From contig CM059586.1 in assembly GCA_030407085.1 (NCBI GenBank), forward strand, positions 16,448,001 to 16,512,000: 64,000 bases of DNA, read 5' to 3'. Within the stretch, counting starts at the first letter, position 1, and each line of letters starts with the position of its first letter. This document shows, piece by piece, positions 1-10,224 of this stretch. The position numbers and the translations under genes were made by a program. The notes beneath the pieces were generated by a model. The model did no database searches and was not told the origin of the DNA. It saw only the letters and a list, made by a program, of their open reading frames with translations. This DNA comes from Trichopria drosophilae. Its lineage: Eukaryota > Arthropoda > Insecta > Hymenoptera > Diapriidae.

Positions 1-280
1 AATTTTCTCTATTAATGGCAGGGAGCATAAATTCCCTTTAAATAATTTACACGTATATCATAGATTTATTATGAACCGTATTGAAGCATTAAACATCAAT
101 TTTCAGTTTTTGTGAGACATCAATAACGTTGTAGATGGCAGTACAGTAATCAAAGTAGGGAAGTACCAATGAAATTATTCTGACTAGTGTGCAATGTACC
201 ATAAACGTTACAGGATAGCTGCACTGTCCAATAATAGTCTAGGGCAATGAGAGATAGCATTATAGTACTTTTCGGTCCTA

Positions 281-305
281 GGCCGTAAAGTTCAATTTTA
301 CGGCC
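281..305. repeat. Short palindrome module (ggccgtaaa/ttttacggcc)
   Basis: GGCCGTAAAG-TTCAA-TTTTACGGCC: ten-base arms around a five-base loop. It is followed within 30 bp by TTTTTTGATACAC, a flank seen beside several other modules of the same family in this window. Confidence 0.7.
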
Positions 306-367
306 GAGGAGCGAATACTATTTTTTGATACACTGTTCGCAAAAGTAGGCACTTCAACGAATATTTT

Positions 368-428
368 TAGTCCGTAAAGTCACACTTTACGGACTAAAAA
401 GAGTCCGTAAAGTGTCTACTTTACGGAC
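368..428. repeat. Tandem pair of short palindromes (agtccgtaaag/ctttacggact)
   Basis: Two consecutive hairpins, 368-396 and 401-428, each with arms of the form AGTCCGTAAAGT / ACTTTACGGACT and 4-6 base loops. They are followed by GTGTATCAAAAAG, the mirror of the flank after 305. Together with 281-305 they look like one compound hairpin element (about 265-445). Confidence 0.7.
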
Positions 429-603
429 ACGTGTATCAAAAAGATCCTTTTGATTAATATTTGAAGCAAGTTTTGAAGAAATGAACTATTCCGTACTATG
501 TCACTACAAGCACCTTCTCCCACTGCCTGTTATTTCCTCCACTTCTCTGAAGCTCTATGTCCCTTACTTCCACACTTCTTTCGTATACCTCATATTGCAT
601 ATA

Positions 604-850
604 TTAACCCATTAATGCCCAAAGCACTCACTATTCTTGAAAAACATTCGACTTTTAATAAACCATCGAAACTCAAGACCTGAACGACATCAATCATGTA
701 CCTCCGTGGTTTCGAGGTGGCGCTTTACGATTCCGAACATGAAATTGCGGTATGACCACTTGGAAATTAAATATGGCGGATTTTATACGACAATGTCAGA
801 AAATAGAGATTTTTTATTCCTTTTCCTCTCCCTGGTAGAGATGGTCACGA
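604..850 (+). mobile_element. Left half of a TTAA-flanked, CCCATTAAYGCC-type element
   Basis: TTAA at 604-607 is followed by CCCATTAATGCCC. The sequence then resembles the left arm of the complete element at 62477-63792: the phrases 'tttcgaggtggcgctttacgattccga' (split here across 708-735) and 'atatggcg...gattttttattcc' occur in the same order. I see no matching right end before 1100, so this is a partial or decayed copy. Confidence 0.5.
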
Positions 851-1010
851 GAATCTGCCCAGAATTATCTTGGATTTGGATGATCTGGCTAGAAACCAGC
901 TCTGTAATATACCGTAGAAATCCTTCTAAAAATTACATGAATTCTGGCGTAAATCTACCGAGACGCGAGACATTGAGACAGCAGTCGCGTCCAAAGATTC
1001 CAGCCTAATA

Positions 1011-1830
1011 TATTTTAACACGAGTACAACAAACTCCTACAACATATCGACCTCGACTCGATTCGAGAATCTCGAATACCTCTCGATCAACCTCCCAATA
1101 TGGCAACTGGCTCTCAGCTGATTCGCGCGCACATGCTGTCGCGATTGTTTACAAAGCTGCTGTAAAGATCAAATCTTCATTTCGAAAGAAAAATCGTTTA
1201 CATTTACATATGCTCGTTTTGCCGAATCGATTGATTCTTACCTATTATTCAAATTTGATACGATATTTTCAGTTTGCAATTATTGCTTTATGTCACTTTA
1301 AATATATGTTACTGGTCTAGCGGGTTTTCATCTATAATTCGTGCATATTTCTACCGAGATTCTATCGAACAGATATTCCCAGCTGCTAGGATAATGACTA
1401 GTTCAATCAGCCAAATTTCTATCAGGGGTGTTGTACAATTTTTTGTTTTCCTAATACATAAGAAATATATTGTTGTACTTTAAGAATATAATGTTACAAA
1501 AATTCAATTTCAAGATGACAGATTCCAATTCACCATATGGGTGTGCGTTTCTTGGGATGAGCGTTACAAGTAAGATTGGGATCCTGATTGCGACCTACAA
1601 AATCTAGTTGAGGCCGGCAGGGCCCCAGTCCCTGCTTTTCCACTTTGGTGGTCAAGAAACACTGCATGAAAAGGGAGTAAGGTTAATAGTACATTATGTG
1701 CCAAGGGCGCAATTATCGATCTTCGACGATTGTGAAGTTTGTCGCCTGAGCGAAGCGAGGGTAACAATCACACTCGACGGAGAGCGATATTTCGCCCGTG
1801 ACCAGTAATGTATTTTTTGTTCCGATTGTC
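1011..1830. other. Intergenic, nothing recognised
   Basis: Mixed-composition sequence with short open frames only; none has a recognisable domain, splice-compatible context or repeats. Confidence 0.5.
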
Positions 1831-1837
1831 GTAGGAC

Positions 1838-1895
1838 TTGATAATTCTCGGCCGAAGGTTTCGCCCTAGGCCGAGAAATCGAGTTTTACGGCCGG
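1838..1895. repeat. Palindrome modules with ggccga/tcggcc and ttttacggcc arms
   Basis: TTCTCGGCCGAAGG-tttcg-CCCTAGGCCGAGAA forms a hairpin, followed by GAGTTTTACGGCC, a lone arm of the 281-305 type module. Confidence 0.55.
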
Positions 1896-1919
1896 AGGAT
1901 AAAAAAAGATGTTATTTCG

Positions 1920-2710
1920 TTAACATACATTTTTTCGATAGTTTCCAATGACCATGGGATCTTTCGAAACGTCCTCCATAAGTTAATATTCCACCCTACT
2001 CGATCCGTTAGCCTTTTTTTAGTGTTGGGATCTGTTGCAATTCCATAGTCAAACTACCTACGTGAAAGGATGCAACGAAGAGATACGTATCTGGAGGATC
2101 TATTGAAGAAGCTGTATACCCTCGCGACTGTAAATTCCAGGGGAACTCCCGTCGGAGCGAAAGCTCTTTTGTAGGAGGCCGCAACCAGATCCGTGATTGA
2201 GTGTAACCCGACGCTCGTACTCGATTGGACTTACAAGGGCCGAGGTCGCCCTGTGATGTGGTCTTTACCTCGTATATACATGCGGGGACGTGCTAAGGTC
2301 GACATCTGCCTGCAGATGTCGTCCCGTAATCAAAGCCCTGCTCTGTGTGCGCGATATCGAGGGGCTTTCAAAGTAGGTGCCTTCGTCACCGCCGTCGTCA
2401 CCCACCCACCCACACCAGCGTCACCTTCCGCAACCGTAGCCGGCGGACAGCGCAAAGTCAAGCACCGAGGGAGCACCAAGCTCGAAACTCCCTAGAGAAA
2501 TGCTCGAATCCTCTCTTGCATGGTACTCGCGGATGACCTCTGTCTCCGTTCTGTCGACGAGCACCGACCTGGAAGCTTTGCGACGGAATTATTGTTTATA
2601 TTCGGAAGGAAACTTTAACTGTAACTTTTTCCGAGGATCCGGGCCCTCCATTAATTTTCCGTCGCTCGATTTTACCCTGGGTCAACTAATACATCGGATA
2701 TGAACTACTC
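1920..2710. other. GC-richer intergenic stretch with an unrecognised 100-codon frame
   Basis: Base composition rises to around half G+C between about 2100 and 2500. An open frame on the plus strand (2193-2495) gives a Pro/Arg-rich protein with no domain I recognise. The same DNA is also open in an overlapping frame, which argues that openness follows from composition rather than coding. Confidence 0.3.
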
Positions 2711-2959
2711 CGAGCTCCTTGTTTACGTTGCAGTTTCAAAAATATTTCATTTCTCGTGGGAAATTAGCCAGCGACGTAATTCCAGTGCTTCATTGTATAA
2801 GTACAATACATGAGCTATTGCAGGAAACAAGCGTACTGTGTTAAATGTAATAATTATACCCTAAAATAATAGGTTATGTCCAATGTAAAACGATATAAAT
2901 AAAATAAATTATCTTAAATTGTACTTTTTTCTTATTGTTTTGCCCTGTATTAGTCTTTT

Positions 2960-3180
2960 TCGATACAAGGCCGTAAAATCTTACGGTCGTGTGTTGAACA
3001 TTATTTTTCGGTACTGAAAGCCGTAAAAATTCGATTTCGCGGACTGCATTTAGTCCGTATAGATTATGTTTTTGACAGTACAGATTCATGTTTGTCGCGA
3101 TACGTGAAATTTCATTTTGTGGACTAAAAGTAGGGCGTAAAATCGGATTTTACGGCTACAGTACCAATAATAAATTTTTT
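2960..3180. repeat. Cluster of degenerate ttttacggc palindrome modules
   Basis: Contains AAGGCCGTAAAATC-TTACGGTC, AGCCGTAAAAATTCGATTTCGC, a pair of TAGTCCGTA / GGACTAAAAG arms, and GGGCGTAAAATC-GGATTTTACGGC. It is flanked by GATACAAGG on the left and AGTACCAATAATAAATTT on the right. Same family as 281-428 and 57555-58090. Confidence 0.6.
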
Positions 3181-3189
3181 ATCACACTT

Positions 3190-4015
3190 TCACGGTCTTT
3201 AGTTGTCGGTAAAGTAGTTGGAAAGGCGTCGATTGCTATCGGGCGCTACAATAGCGCTTCTGCGCATGTGCCAAGGACGATCGAGCATCGCCCGCCGCCC
3301 TTTTTCTATGCGCGTCCGTGAATTTCTATACAAGCGTGACAAAAACTAGTGTACGTATCAACTTCGGCGATGAGCAGTTTTTACCCGCTCGACCCCCTCG
3401 TCACCCTCGTTACAATGACTTCGTTTCCGCCCTAGATACGTAATGTACCATTACACCCACGGATGCGTGAAATTGGTGTAAATCATGGGTCTGGTACCGC
3501 TTATGCTACACCCTGAAAACTTGCGTTATCCTCTTTGAGGAATGTTTCTAAGGAATTAATTAATCCGCACGATGGCGTCTCAAACACCTTGTGTCTCCCC
3601 ACCCCCTGCTGATCTATTCTCTTTACCCCCTCCCTGCCGTTTCTACTTTCAAAATCTACGTAGATTATGCGAATTATGATTAAGGACGAAAAGCGTGGGA
3701 ATCGGCACTATGGTGGGAGGTACAAGGTATTCGTCGCGCCCCTATGCGGTTTACTTCACCAGCCTCAAGAAAGTGACCATGAAAAATTGGTCAGAGCCAA
3801 ACCAGTGTTGTAAATATTAATAGAAATGTCACGTTCCATCAACGCTTGAGTAATTTCTGAATTCTCAGCCTCGATTCGCTGATGGTTGCTTGTACAGGAC
3901 GAACTGGTTATAGTTACCTTGATTGGATTTGGTGACTAGTTCATGAGTAAGATGAACTGTCCTTATTTCTAGTTGGTGGAATGGCCTTAAAATAAAACTC
4001 GCGATTTGATCGATC
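3190..4015. other. Intergenic, nothing recognised
   Basis: Moderate G+C sequence up to about 3780, then AT-rich. No gene, tRNA or repeat that I can support. Confidence 0.45.
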
Positions 4016-4029
4016 AACCTCTAAGTTGC

Positions 4030-4390
4030 ACGAGAGCGTCGAAAATTTTAAAGGGCAACATGGGTCGAGTGTGGGCTCATTTGAGTGGCTTTTCTGAAAC
4101 GAATAAAAAACTATTCATTGATGGTGCCGCGACAACTTTTTGGAGTATTTATTCGACTAATTCACAATTTTAATCTATAGTACTCTAACAACATAAAAAA
4201 TCGCTGAAATACGCGAAACAAGTTTTCAAAAAGCTACATTTTACGGATGGTTACAGCCACTTTTTTGGAAACTTGTTTCACGCGTTTTGGCGATGTCTGA
4301 TGTTCCATTTATGACTAGTGTCATCTCGAAAAGACCTTTGAAATGAGCCCCCACACGACCCATGTTGCCATTTTAAGATTTTCGAACCCC
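4030..4390. mobile_element. MITE-like inverted repeat
   Basis: Left arm AAAATTTTAAAGGGCAACAT-GGGTCGAGTGTGGGCTCATTT is matched by the inverse AAATGAGCCCCCACACGACC-CATGTTGCCATTTTAAGATTTTC at about 4343-4386. The pairing continues inward (ACGCGAAACAAGTTTTCAAAAAG against TTTGGAAACTTGTTTCACGCG). Non-coding; superfamily not determined. Confidence 0.65.
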
Positions 4391-4599
4391 ACGCGTTCCA
4401 CGTGCCCCTTTAGAAGGAAGAGGGTTGTAACCTTCTAGAAAAGAATTTATGAAAAATCGTTTCACATCTTTCATCGTTTTTTTAATATTAATTGGTTTTC
4501 GAAATATTTACCGTTCCCGGTCTTTTTTGCCATCTTATATAATATTAAATTCATTAAGACCATAATAATTTGTTAATCGTGAGGGGTTTCAAATATATT

Positions 4600-4642
4600 A
4601 GTCTCCTATAGGAAACCCGGGTTCGATTCCCCGCCGGGCAAT
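4600..4642 (+). pseudogene. 3' half of a tRNA (T arm and acceptor end)
   Basis: AACCCGGGTTCGATTCCCCG followed by CCGGGCA has the T-loop consensus GGTTCGATTCC and a 7-base acceptor strand. The expected 5' acceptor strand (TGCCCGG) and D arm are absent upstream, so this is a tRNA fragment, not a working tRNA gene. Confidence 0.6.
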
Positions 4643-4644
4643 GT

Positions 4645-6760
4645 TTATTTATATTTATTTGCGAGCGCGTTTAATGGTGTAAAAGTAAGATATACGTACA
4701 TTTTCGCAATAACAGGCATTGTTTATTTATAAAACACATAAGTAACAGATACATAACTAAGTAACATTTATATAAATGTGGCGGACATTTTAGAGTTTAG
4801 GATTTTTTTGAAAATTTAAAAATAGATTATGACTTTTCAAAATGTATGTATTCTCTAATTATTCATAATTTTACGTAACGATAGTCGTATTTGCGTTCTT
4901 GAATATATATCAAATTTAAAAATAAAAAATGTACTTCACGAATCTTTAAGCTCTTTCGTTTACATATCGAATTAAATTTGAAGTATAAACACAAACACCA
5001 ACTCTCTGCAGGCTTTTAATGATTTTATTTCACTTTGAAAATGTATTAGATCGTCCAACCTGCATAAATATTCTTGACACAGTAAGTTGTAACTTACACA
5101 CAGTCCAATGCCCACGAGAAATTGCGCGTAGTTAGTAAGTACTTCATAAAGCAAAGATTGGATTGTAAATAATTGTAATATTCTTAGAAATACTTATTAC
5201 ATTAGATTTGAAAAACTACAAGTCATTTATCTTTTAATCCCATGTAAAAATCACTCAAAAATTGTAAACTTTCTTAAAGAACACGATGCGCCTCAGTAGT
5301 GTTCAATATTTAAAGCAAAAAATGTCAGAAAATATTTAATAAAAAAAGCAATAGAAAAAATAATCCAGCGTACATCGATAGACAAAGTTAAAGCAAAAAA
5401 ATATGGAAAACTTAAAAACCTTACACTTAAAACAATGCGATTTATTTCCTCGGCCGTGTATAATAAATAATAAATCACAGATTCTCGGTAATCACTGTCA
5501 CCATTCAATTTGCAAACAAAATAAGGCGTTCCACTAACATCATGTTGACCCCTGACGTCTCTTTTTTAATTTGTTTATAGTTTTACGTTGAGTGTTATTT
5601 CTGAGAAAGATTTTTCATTCCCCATGAATATTTCACACTGCATATTTCCACCTCTCGGGCGATGTTAAAATCCACCACGAAAGCCATCACCATCGGCGTA
5701 TATAATTTCAACTGCCCATATTGCTAATAAAAGCAAAAAAGTCTTCGAATTAATCATAAGTTCCAATGTTTAAAAATATTATTTGAAAACTGTTACATTT
5801 TTATAATTTTCTCACATTTTGAGTAGTTTCAACATGCTTTGCTATAAAATTTATATCATATTGAACGATTTTTAAACGCAATTAATTATTCCCACGGGGT
5901 AGGTTCTGATAAGAATTTAGTAACGAAAATTACTCCTGAAATGACTGCTCTGCTTTTCTTCTTGTACTCTCGACGGCAATAAATTAAAACAACCATTACG
6001 TCCTCATATCTGTGTGAAATATAAATTTCTGAAAAATTTGCATAAAGAAAGTGATATTTTATCAAGATTTACGAAACTACAAGTGTGTTAGCTGACCAAT
6101 GTGCAGCAGAAAGCATTGAAAACATTTGCATTTGAAAAACATTCAATGAAACTTGCAAACCCTATTTTTTATATGTTCATTTATTATTTGGATTTTGTCA
6201 AATATATTTTGTAATTGGAGACTTAAGGTAATTTGTAAAATCGTTTCGTGGATATGTATACACAATTCTGAAATGTTACGAGTAGAACAACCGTGTCCTC
6301 GTTTTCAATGCTCCACTTGTAAACTCATTGTCCAAAGCAACAATTAATAATAAAGGTATATATTTAAGGAGTAAACATACAGATATGCCCTGCGTTTTTT
6401 GTCGTACTTTACAGGTTGTTATCATTCGATACTTTGCTAGTATCACGCAAAACCGCCATAAGCTTCGGTAGTTTCCTTCCTCTATCTTTCTTCCTTCTTC
6501 TCACGAGGTAATAGGTATGTACAAGGTACACGCATTAAAGCTGAGTTATCGCCTACTGACTCCGATCGTTATTTATTCACTTATATGTTAGTTAAAAATA
6601 ATAGCCTGACCTCAAATTTAGGTATCGACGTTCTTTCTTTTTAAAGCTTTTACCTTTTTCTCGTAGTTTTACTACCCCAAGTAATAATGTGGTAGTTTGG
6701 ATATTTTTCTTTTATTTCTACCGAAAGTAACTCCAAATTTTGATATTGTATAGATAAAAT
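4645..6760. other. AT-rich intergenic DNA, nothing recognised
   Basis: Long AT-rich stretch with only short random open frames (longest about 70 codons, low-complexity Phe/Tyr/Ile). No repeat structure that I can define by eye. Confidence 0.45.
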
Positions 6761-6764
6761 AATT

Positions 6765-6850
6765 GGGAAAAACTGGGCAATGATGAGCTACCTAAGCGAA
6801 ATTGATTTTCATGGTTGCAAACATGTAATAATAGTACCATATCATACATT
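6765..6850 (+). repeat. Fragment resembling the left part of the 49695-51000 pogo-like element
   Basis: GAGCTACCTAAGCGAAATTGATTTTC is close to GACCTACCTAAGCAAAATTGATTTTT at about 49715, and both continue into AT-rich sequence. The terminal repeat itself is degraded. Confidence 0.4.
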
Positions 6851-7064
6851 CAGAGCACAATTTATAAGTGAAGTTTTAGCGATATGATAAATACCTGTAT
6901 TAAAATTATCTCAATTAATTTTTCAAATTTCGACTACTAAGGAAATTAGTTAATTGAGAATTGACAGGGAACCATCGGAAATAAGTAAAACTTTCGTCTG
7001 TTTCCGATAATGTACGGTCAAAATATATTTTAGAAGACGGTAGACACAGAGAAAAAATATAATA

Positions 7065-7268
7065 CAGTAGAGTCCCGGTATATTTACCTAGTGGGTTCCT
7101 CGCCTTCCCCTTCGGTTTCGTTATATTTACCAAAAGAAGGGGAGCACCGCTTCTCCCATTCCCTTCAGTGGGATCGTGACGTAACAGCAGGCCCTTCCTG
7201 AAGTCCCAACGCGCAAGGGGGGGGGGGAAGGAGAGTGGCGAGAGGTAAATATAACGACACTAGACGTC
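7065..7268. mobile_element. Pogo-like MITE
   Basis: Starts TA-CAGTAGAGTCCCGGTATATT and ends near GGTAAATATAACGACACTAG, an imperfect inverted repeat. The CAGTAGAGTCCCG-type end and TA target are typical of pogo/Tigger elements. The interior is GC-rich, carries CGTTATATTTACC and a ten-base-plus G run, and has no coding capacity. Confidence 0.6.
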
Positions 7269-7279
7269 AATACAACCAT

Positions 7280-8210
7280 TTCACTGTACTAAAACAAGGT
7301 GTTATTAAAAATATTAAAAATTGTTCGGTATTCTTTTTGTATTTTTTTTTTCATTCTTCCGTTAACCCTTCCCTCTCTCTCCTCCCCCCCCCTCTCTGTG
7401 CAATAACAACACAATGTACATTTAGTAATAACAAAGCGTATTCAGTTTATAAAGCAAACAACCGTATTTAAACAATAATATGGAGAAATCTGTAAAGAAT
7501 AATTTGATAAAAGGGTATATTTTAGGCCTTAAAAGCGTAAATGTTATTCAGCACATTCGTAAAATTTGTAAAAGCTTTCACTTACCTCAATATGTACCAG
7601 ATGTCGTTGTGCGCTACTTTTTCTTATCCACTAGTCGTCGCTATATGCCAGACGTAAGAAAGTTTTCCTTTTAAAGAAACATTGCTAGTTGCAGGTTGTT
7701 AGTTTGAAATGCTTTGTTATACGAAAGAAATTTAGCAACCCTGTTTGTTTTGAATAAAATAGTACAAAATACTAAATAGCCTTTTAGTTATTAATTCGTC
7801 AAGTTGAAACACTAAAATATTATTATGTATAAATTACAATTTTGCTTCCCACTTAAGAATATGATAACAACTTTTGTCCCTCGTTCACATTAATGGCGGT
7901 ATCTTGAAAAAAATTGTTAAAAATTTGATTTTCGTGAGTTATTTTCAGAAATATACCGAACTCAGATATCATAAATAAATTAGAAATAAACATAAAATTT
8001 TGCTCAAGAAACGTTCATTACATTTCTGTGTACAAATATAATTACTTCTTACAAAGAAATTTTCATAAATTCTTTTAAGCCGTTAAAAGAATTTGTTTTG
8101 TTATAATGAATTTATTAAATAAACTACACATTTTGATAAAAACTGAGTTACACTGAAATCACGCTCTATACTGCGACAATAGGCACATGGTTCAGCATTG
8201 TATTTTTGGA
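7280..8210. other. AT-rich intergenic DNA, nothing recognised
   Basis: Only short low-complexity frames and a pyrimidine run near 7360-7400. Confidence 0.4.
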
Positions 8211-8214
8211 AAGA

Positions 8215-8464
8215 TATACGGGACCTCCGAAATTGACTGCCGTCCGTTCCGACAGCCCCCAAAGTTGACTAAGATGCGTAACTCAGCGAAGGGGAGGCTA
8301 TTTCTTTTTCAATTGTTGTCTTCTTACAGATAATATATCAAACTGTTTCAGAGAAGAATGGGGGAAGTATTTCCTCTATTCCAGCCAATTTTCAAGGCTT
8401 CCGCACGAGACAATTTGGCAAGTCGGTCAATTTTGAGGGGGTCAATTTCGCAGGCCCTACTGTA
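8215..8464. mobile_element. Pogo-like MITE with AAATTGAC subterminal motif
   Basis: Left end TATACGGGACCTCCGAAATT followed by GAC; right end GGTCAATTTCGCAGGCCCTA-CTG-TA. The right end inverted (CAGTAGGGCC...AAATTGACC) matches the left. Non-coding. Confidence 0.55.
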
Positions 8465-8763
8465 CTTCTATATACTGCCCAGGTGCGGGCCCTATTTTTA
8501 CGATATTGGACATTTTCGGGGGAAACACGCTGTAGATAACAAAACGATATATCATAACGGTAGCGTAGAAATTTCTCAGTTTCAATATTATTCTTATTAA
8601 AGCCAAAATTCACTGAAAAGTGTATAATATGTGGATATTTTATCAAGGTAGGTATTTTATATAAACTTTCAATTCAACAAATATAGTGAAACAATTTGTA
8701 TTTATTTCAATGCTTTTAATGTCACAAAATAAATTTCAGTTTATTGTCCACGTATAAGGCGTT

Positions 8764-8822
8764 GGGGGTAATTCTGCTCACTTCGCCCGTATATAGCGGG
8801 TAATAATTCGCCCGTTATATTG
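8764..8822. repeat. Fragment of the GGGTAATTCYGCTCAC repeat
   Basis: GGGGGTAATTCTGCTCACTT resembles the terminal sequence of the outer element at about 49220 (GTGGGTAATTCCGCTCACT), followed by two related CGCCCGT..TATA phrases in inverted order. Confidence 0.4.
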
Positions 8823-8829
8823 CGAAAAA

Positions 8830-9730
8830 TGTTCGAAGCTTACAATATATAAATACGCCGATAGCTTGATAGATATATGTATTCAACAGCGATATATTCC
8901 TTTGATCACGAGGAGAAAGTCTCTCTTTGGCCTCTGCAAAATTCGTGTTTTTTAAGTGAATTGTTATCTTCCTCAAACGTCTTTTGACTTTAAAAATTTC
9001 CCTCGAATTTAATGTTAGCTGAATAATTGTTAATACAACTAGGACATCACATCGCGACAAAATAGATTGCGACAAAATATTTTCTGTAGTAAAACAGAAT
9101 AAAATATAATATCATATTGAGACCATTTCGATCTAGTCACGAAAATATCGTCTTGTTTTTAAATGAAAATTAAGTTTTTACAATTATTTAACCATTAAAT
9201 GCATTGGAATTCATCGTCAAATTTAGTGATTATTTATCATGTGAAACAAATAAAAAACGGCGAGCATATGTATTTCATTGTTTGCATGCCGCTCTTCCAA
9301 TTGTCGACGAGGGAATTTTTATAAATTTTAATTTTTAATTTTTTTTTGCATAAATACGTAAAAAACAAGTTTTTCAGATATAATTTTTTTCATATTTCAG
9401 AATTATATTGACTTACAATGTATCAAAAACTTAGAGTCGGTGTATTTGGTAAAGCAATCAGCCACACTATATTGTTTATTTATTATTTTATTAACAAAAA
9501 AGATTGATAGGAGGAAAAATTTATTCGTGTTTCAAAATTGTACTAAATTTAACACAAAAGTTATTCTGTTGGAACAAATCCAGCACTTTTTTTTGTAACT
9601 CTTCGGAAAGATTCGTTTTTTTTACGGTTTTCAAGCGACAATTTTTTTTGCGAAATTCGAATTCAGCCACTCACAATCAAAAATACTTTGGTCATTTGTT
9701 TGTTTTTTTTGAGGTGGCCGATAACGGTAA
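8830..9730. other. AT-rich intergenic DNA, nothing recognised
   Basis: No supported gene. Frames of 80-86 codons are present on both strands, without recognisable domains. Confidence 0.4.
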
Positions 9731-9749
9731 CCTAATGTTAATTTTTTAA

Positions 9750-9900
9750 ATTTAAGATGTCGGATCCAATATGGCGGACGGTAATATATTAAATATTCAT
9801 AGATTTTGAAGGCTTTTCATACTCTGCAGGTTTTTTGGGTCGCTGACAATGAATTTGTGATCAGATATTTAAAATTCACAACGCTGGTTTCAAAATAACG
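9750..9900. repeat. Copy of the 'ggatccaatatggcgg / gggtcgctgaTTACGAAT' repeat module
   Basis: Contains GATGTCGGATCCAATATGGC followed by GGACGG, then TTTTTTGGGTCGCTGACAAT. The same word pair recurs at about 12820-13180, 13440-13530, 19910-20110, 53245-53290 and 58905-59100, usually spaced 50-90 bp apart. Confidence 0.55.
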
Positions 9901-10022
9901 CACATAATGATCAAATTCTTAAATTACGCAAATGAAAAAAATGTCGAATTGTAAAGAAAATAGTAACGAAATAGTGTTTTTGTGACTTTCGTTTAAATGT
10001 TAGTTTAGTAATAAAATATTTT

Positions 10023-10220
10023 TTGCCGCAGTAGGCCGCAAAATGCGATCTTGCGCCCCGTTTCTCATTTTGCGCCCGCATTGTAACCATAGAGATGTAT
10101 GGTCGAGGTCAACGGGCGCTCATTGCATTTTGAGACCTGCTGCGACAAAAAATGTTGTTCGCCCCTCGGGCGTAACACTTCTCACCAACGGGCGCGAAAT
10201 GTCATTTTGCGCCCTAGGGA
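10023..10220. repeat. Cluster of gcgcaaaatg palindrome modules
   Basis: Repeated arms GGCCGCAAAATGCGATCTTGCGCCCC, CATTTTGCGCCCGC, CGGGCGCTCATTGCATTTTG, GGGCGCGAAATGTCATTTTG-CGCCC (each described in pieces). Same architecture as the ttttacggcc modules but with a different core. A 149-codon frame over this DNA is an artefact of the repeats. Confidence 0.6.
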
Positions 10221-10224
10221 AGAA

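Noticed and set aside
637..1008. 123-codon plus-strand open frame
   Set aside because: Overlaps the TTAA-type element whose other copy (62477 onward) is not open in the same frame.
2193..2495. Possible coding exon in the GC-rich stretch
   Set aside because: A second overlapping frame is equally open, and there is no domain, no splice context and no similarity I know.
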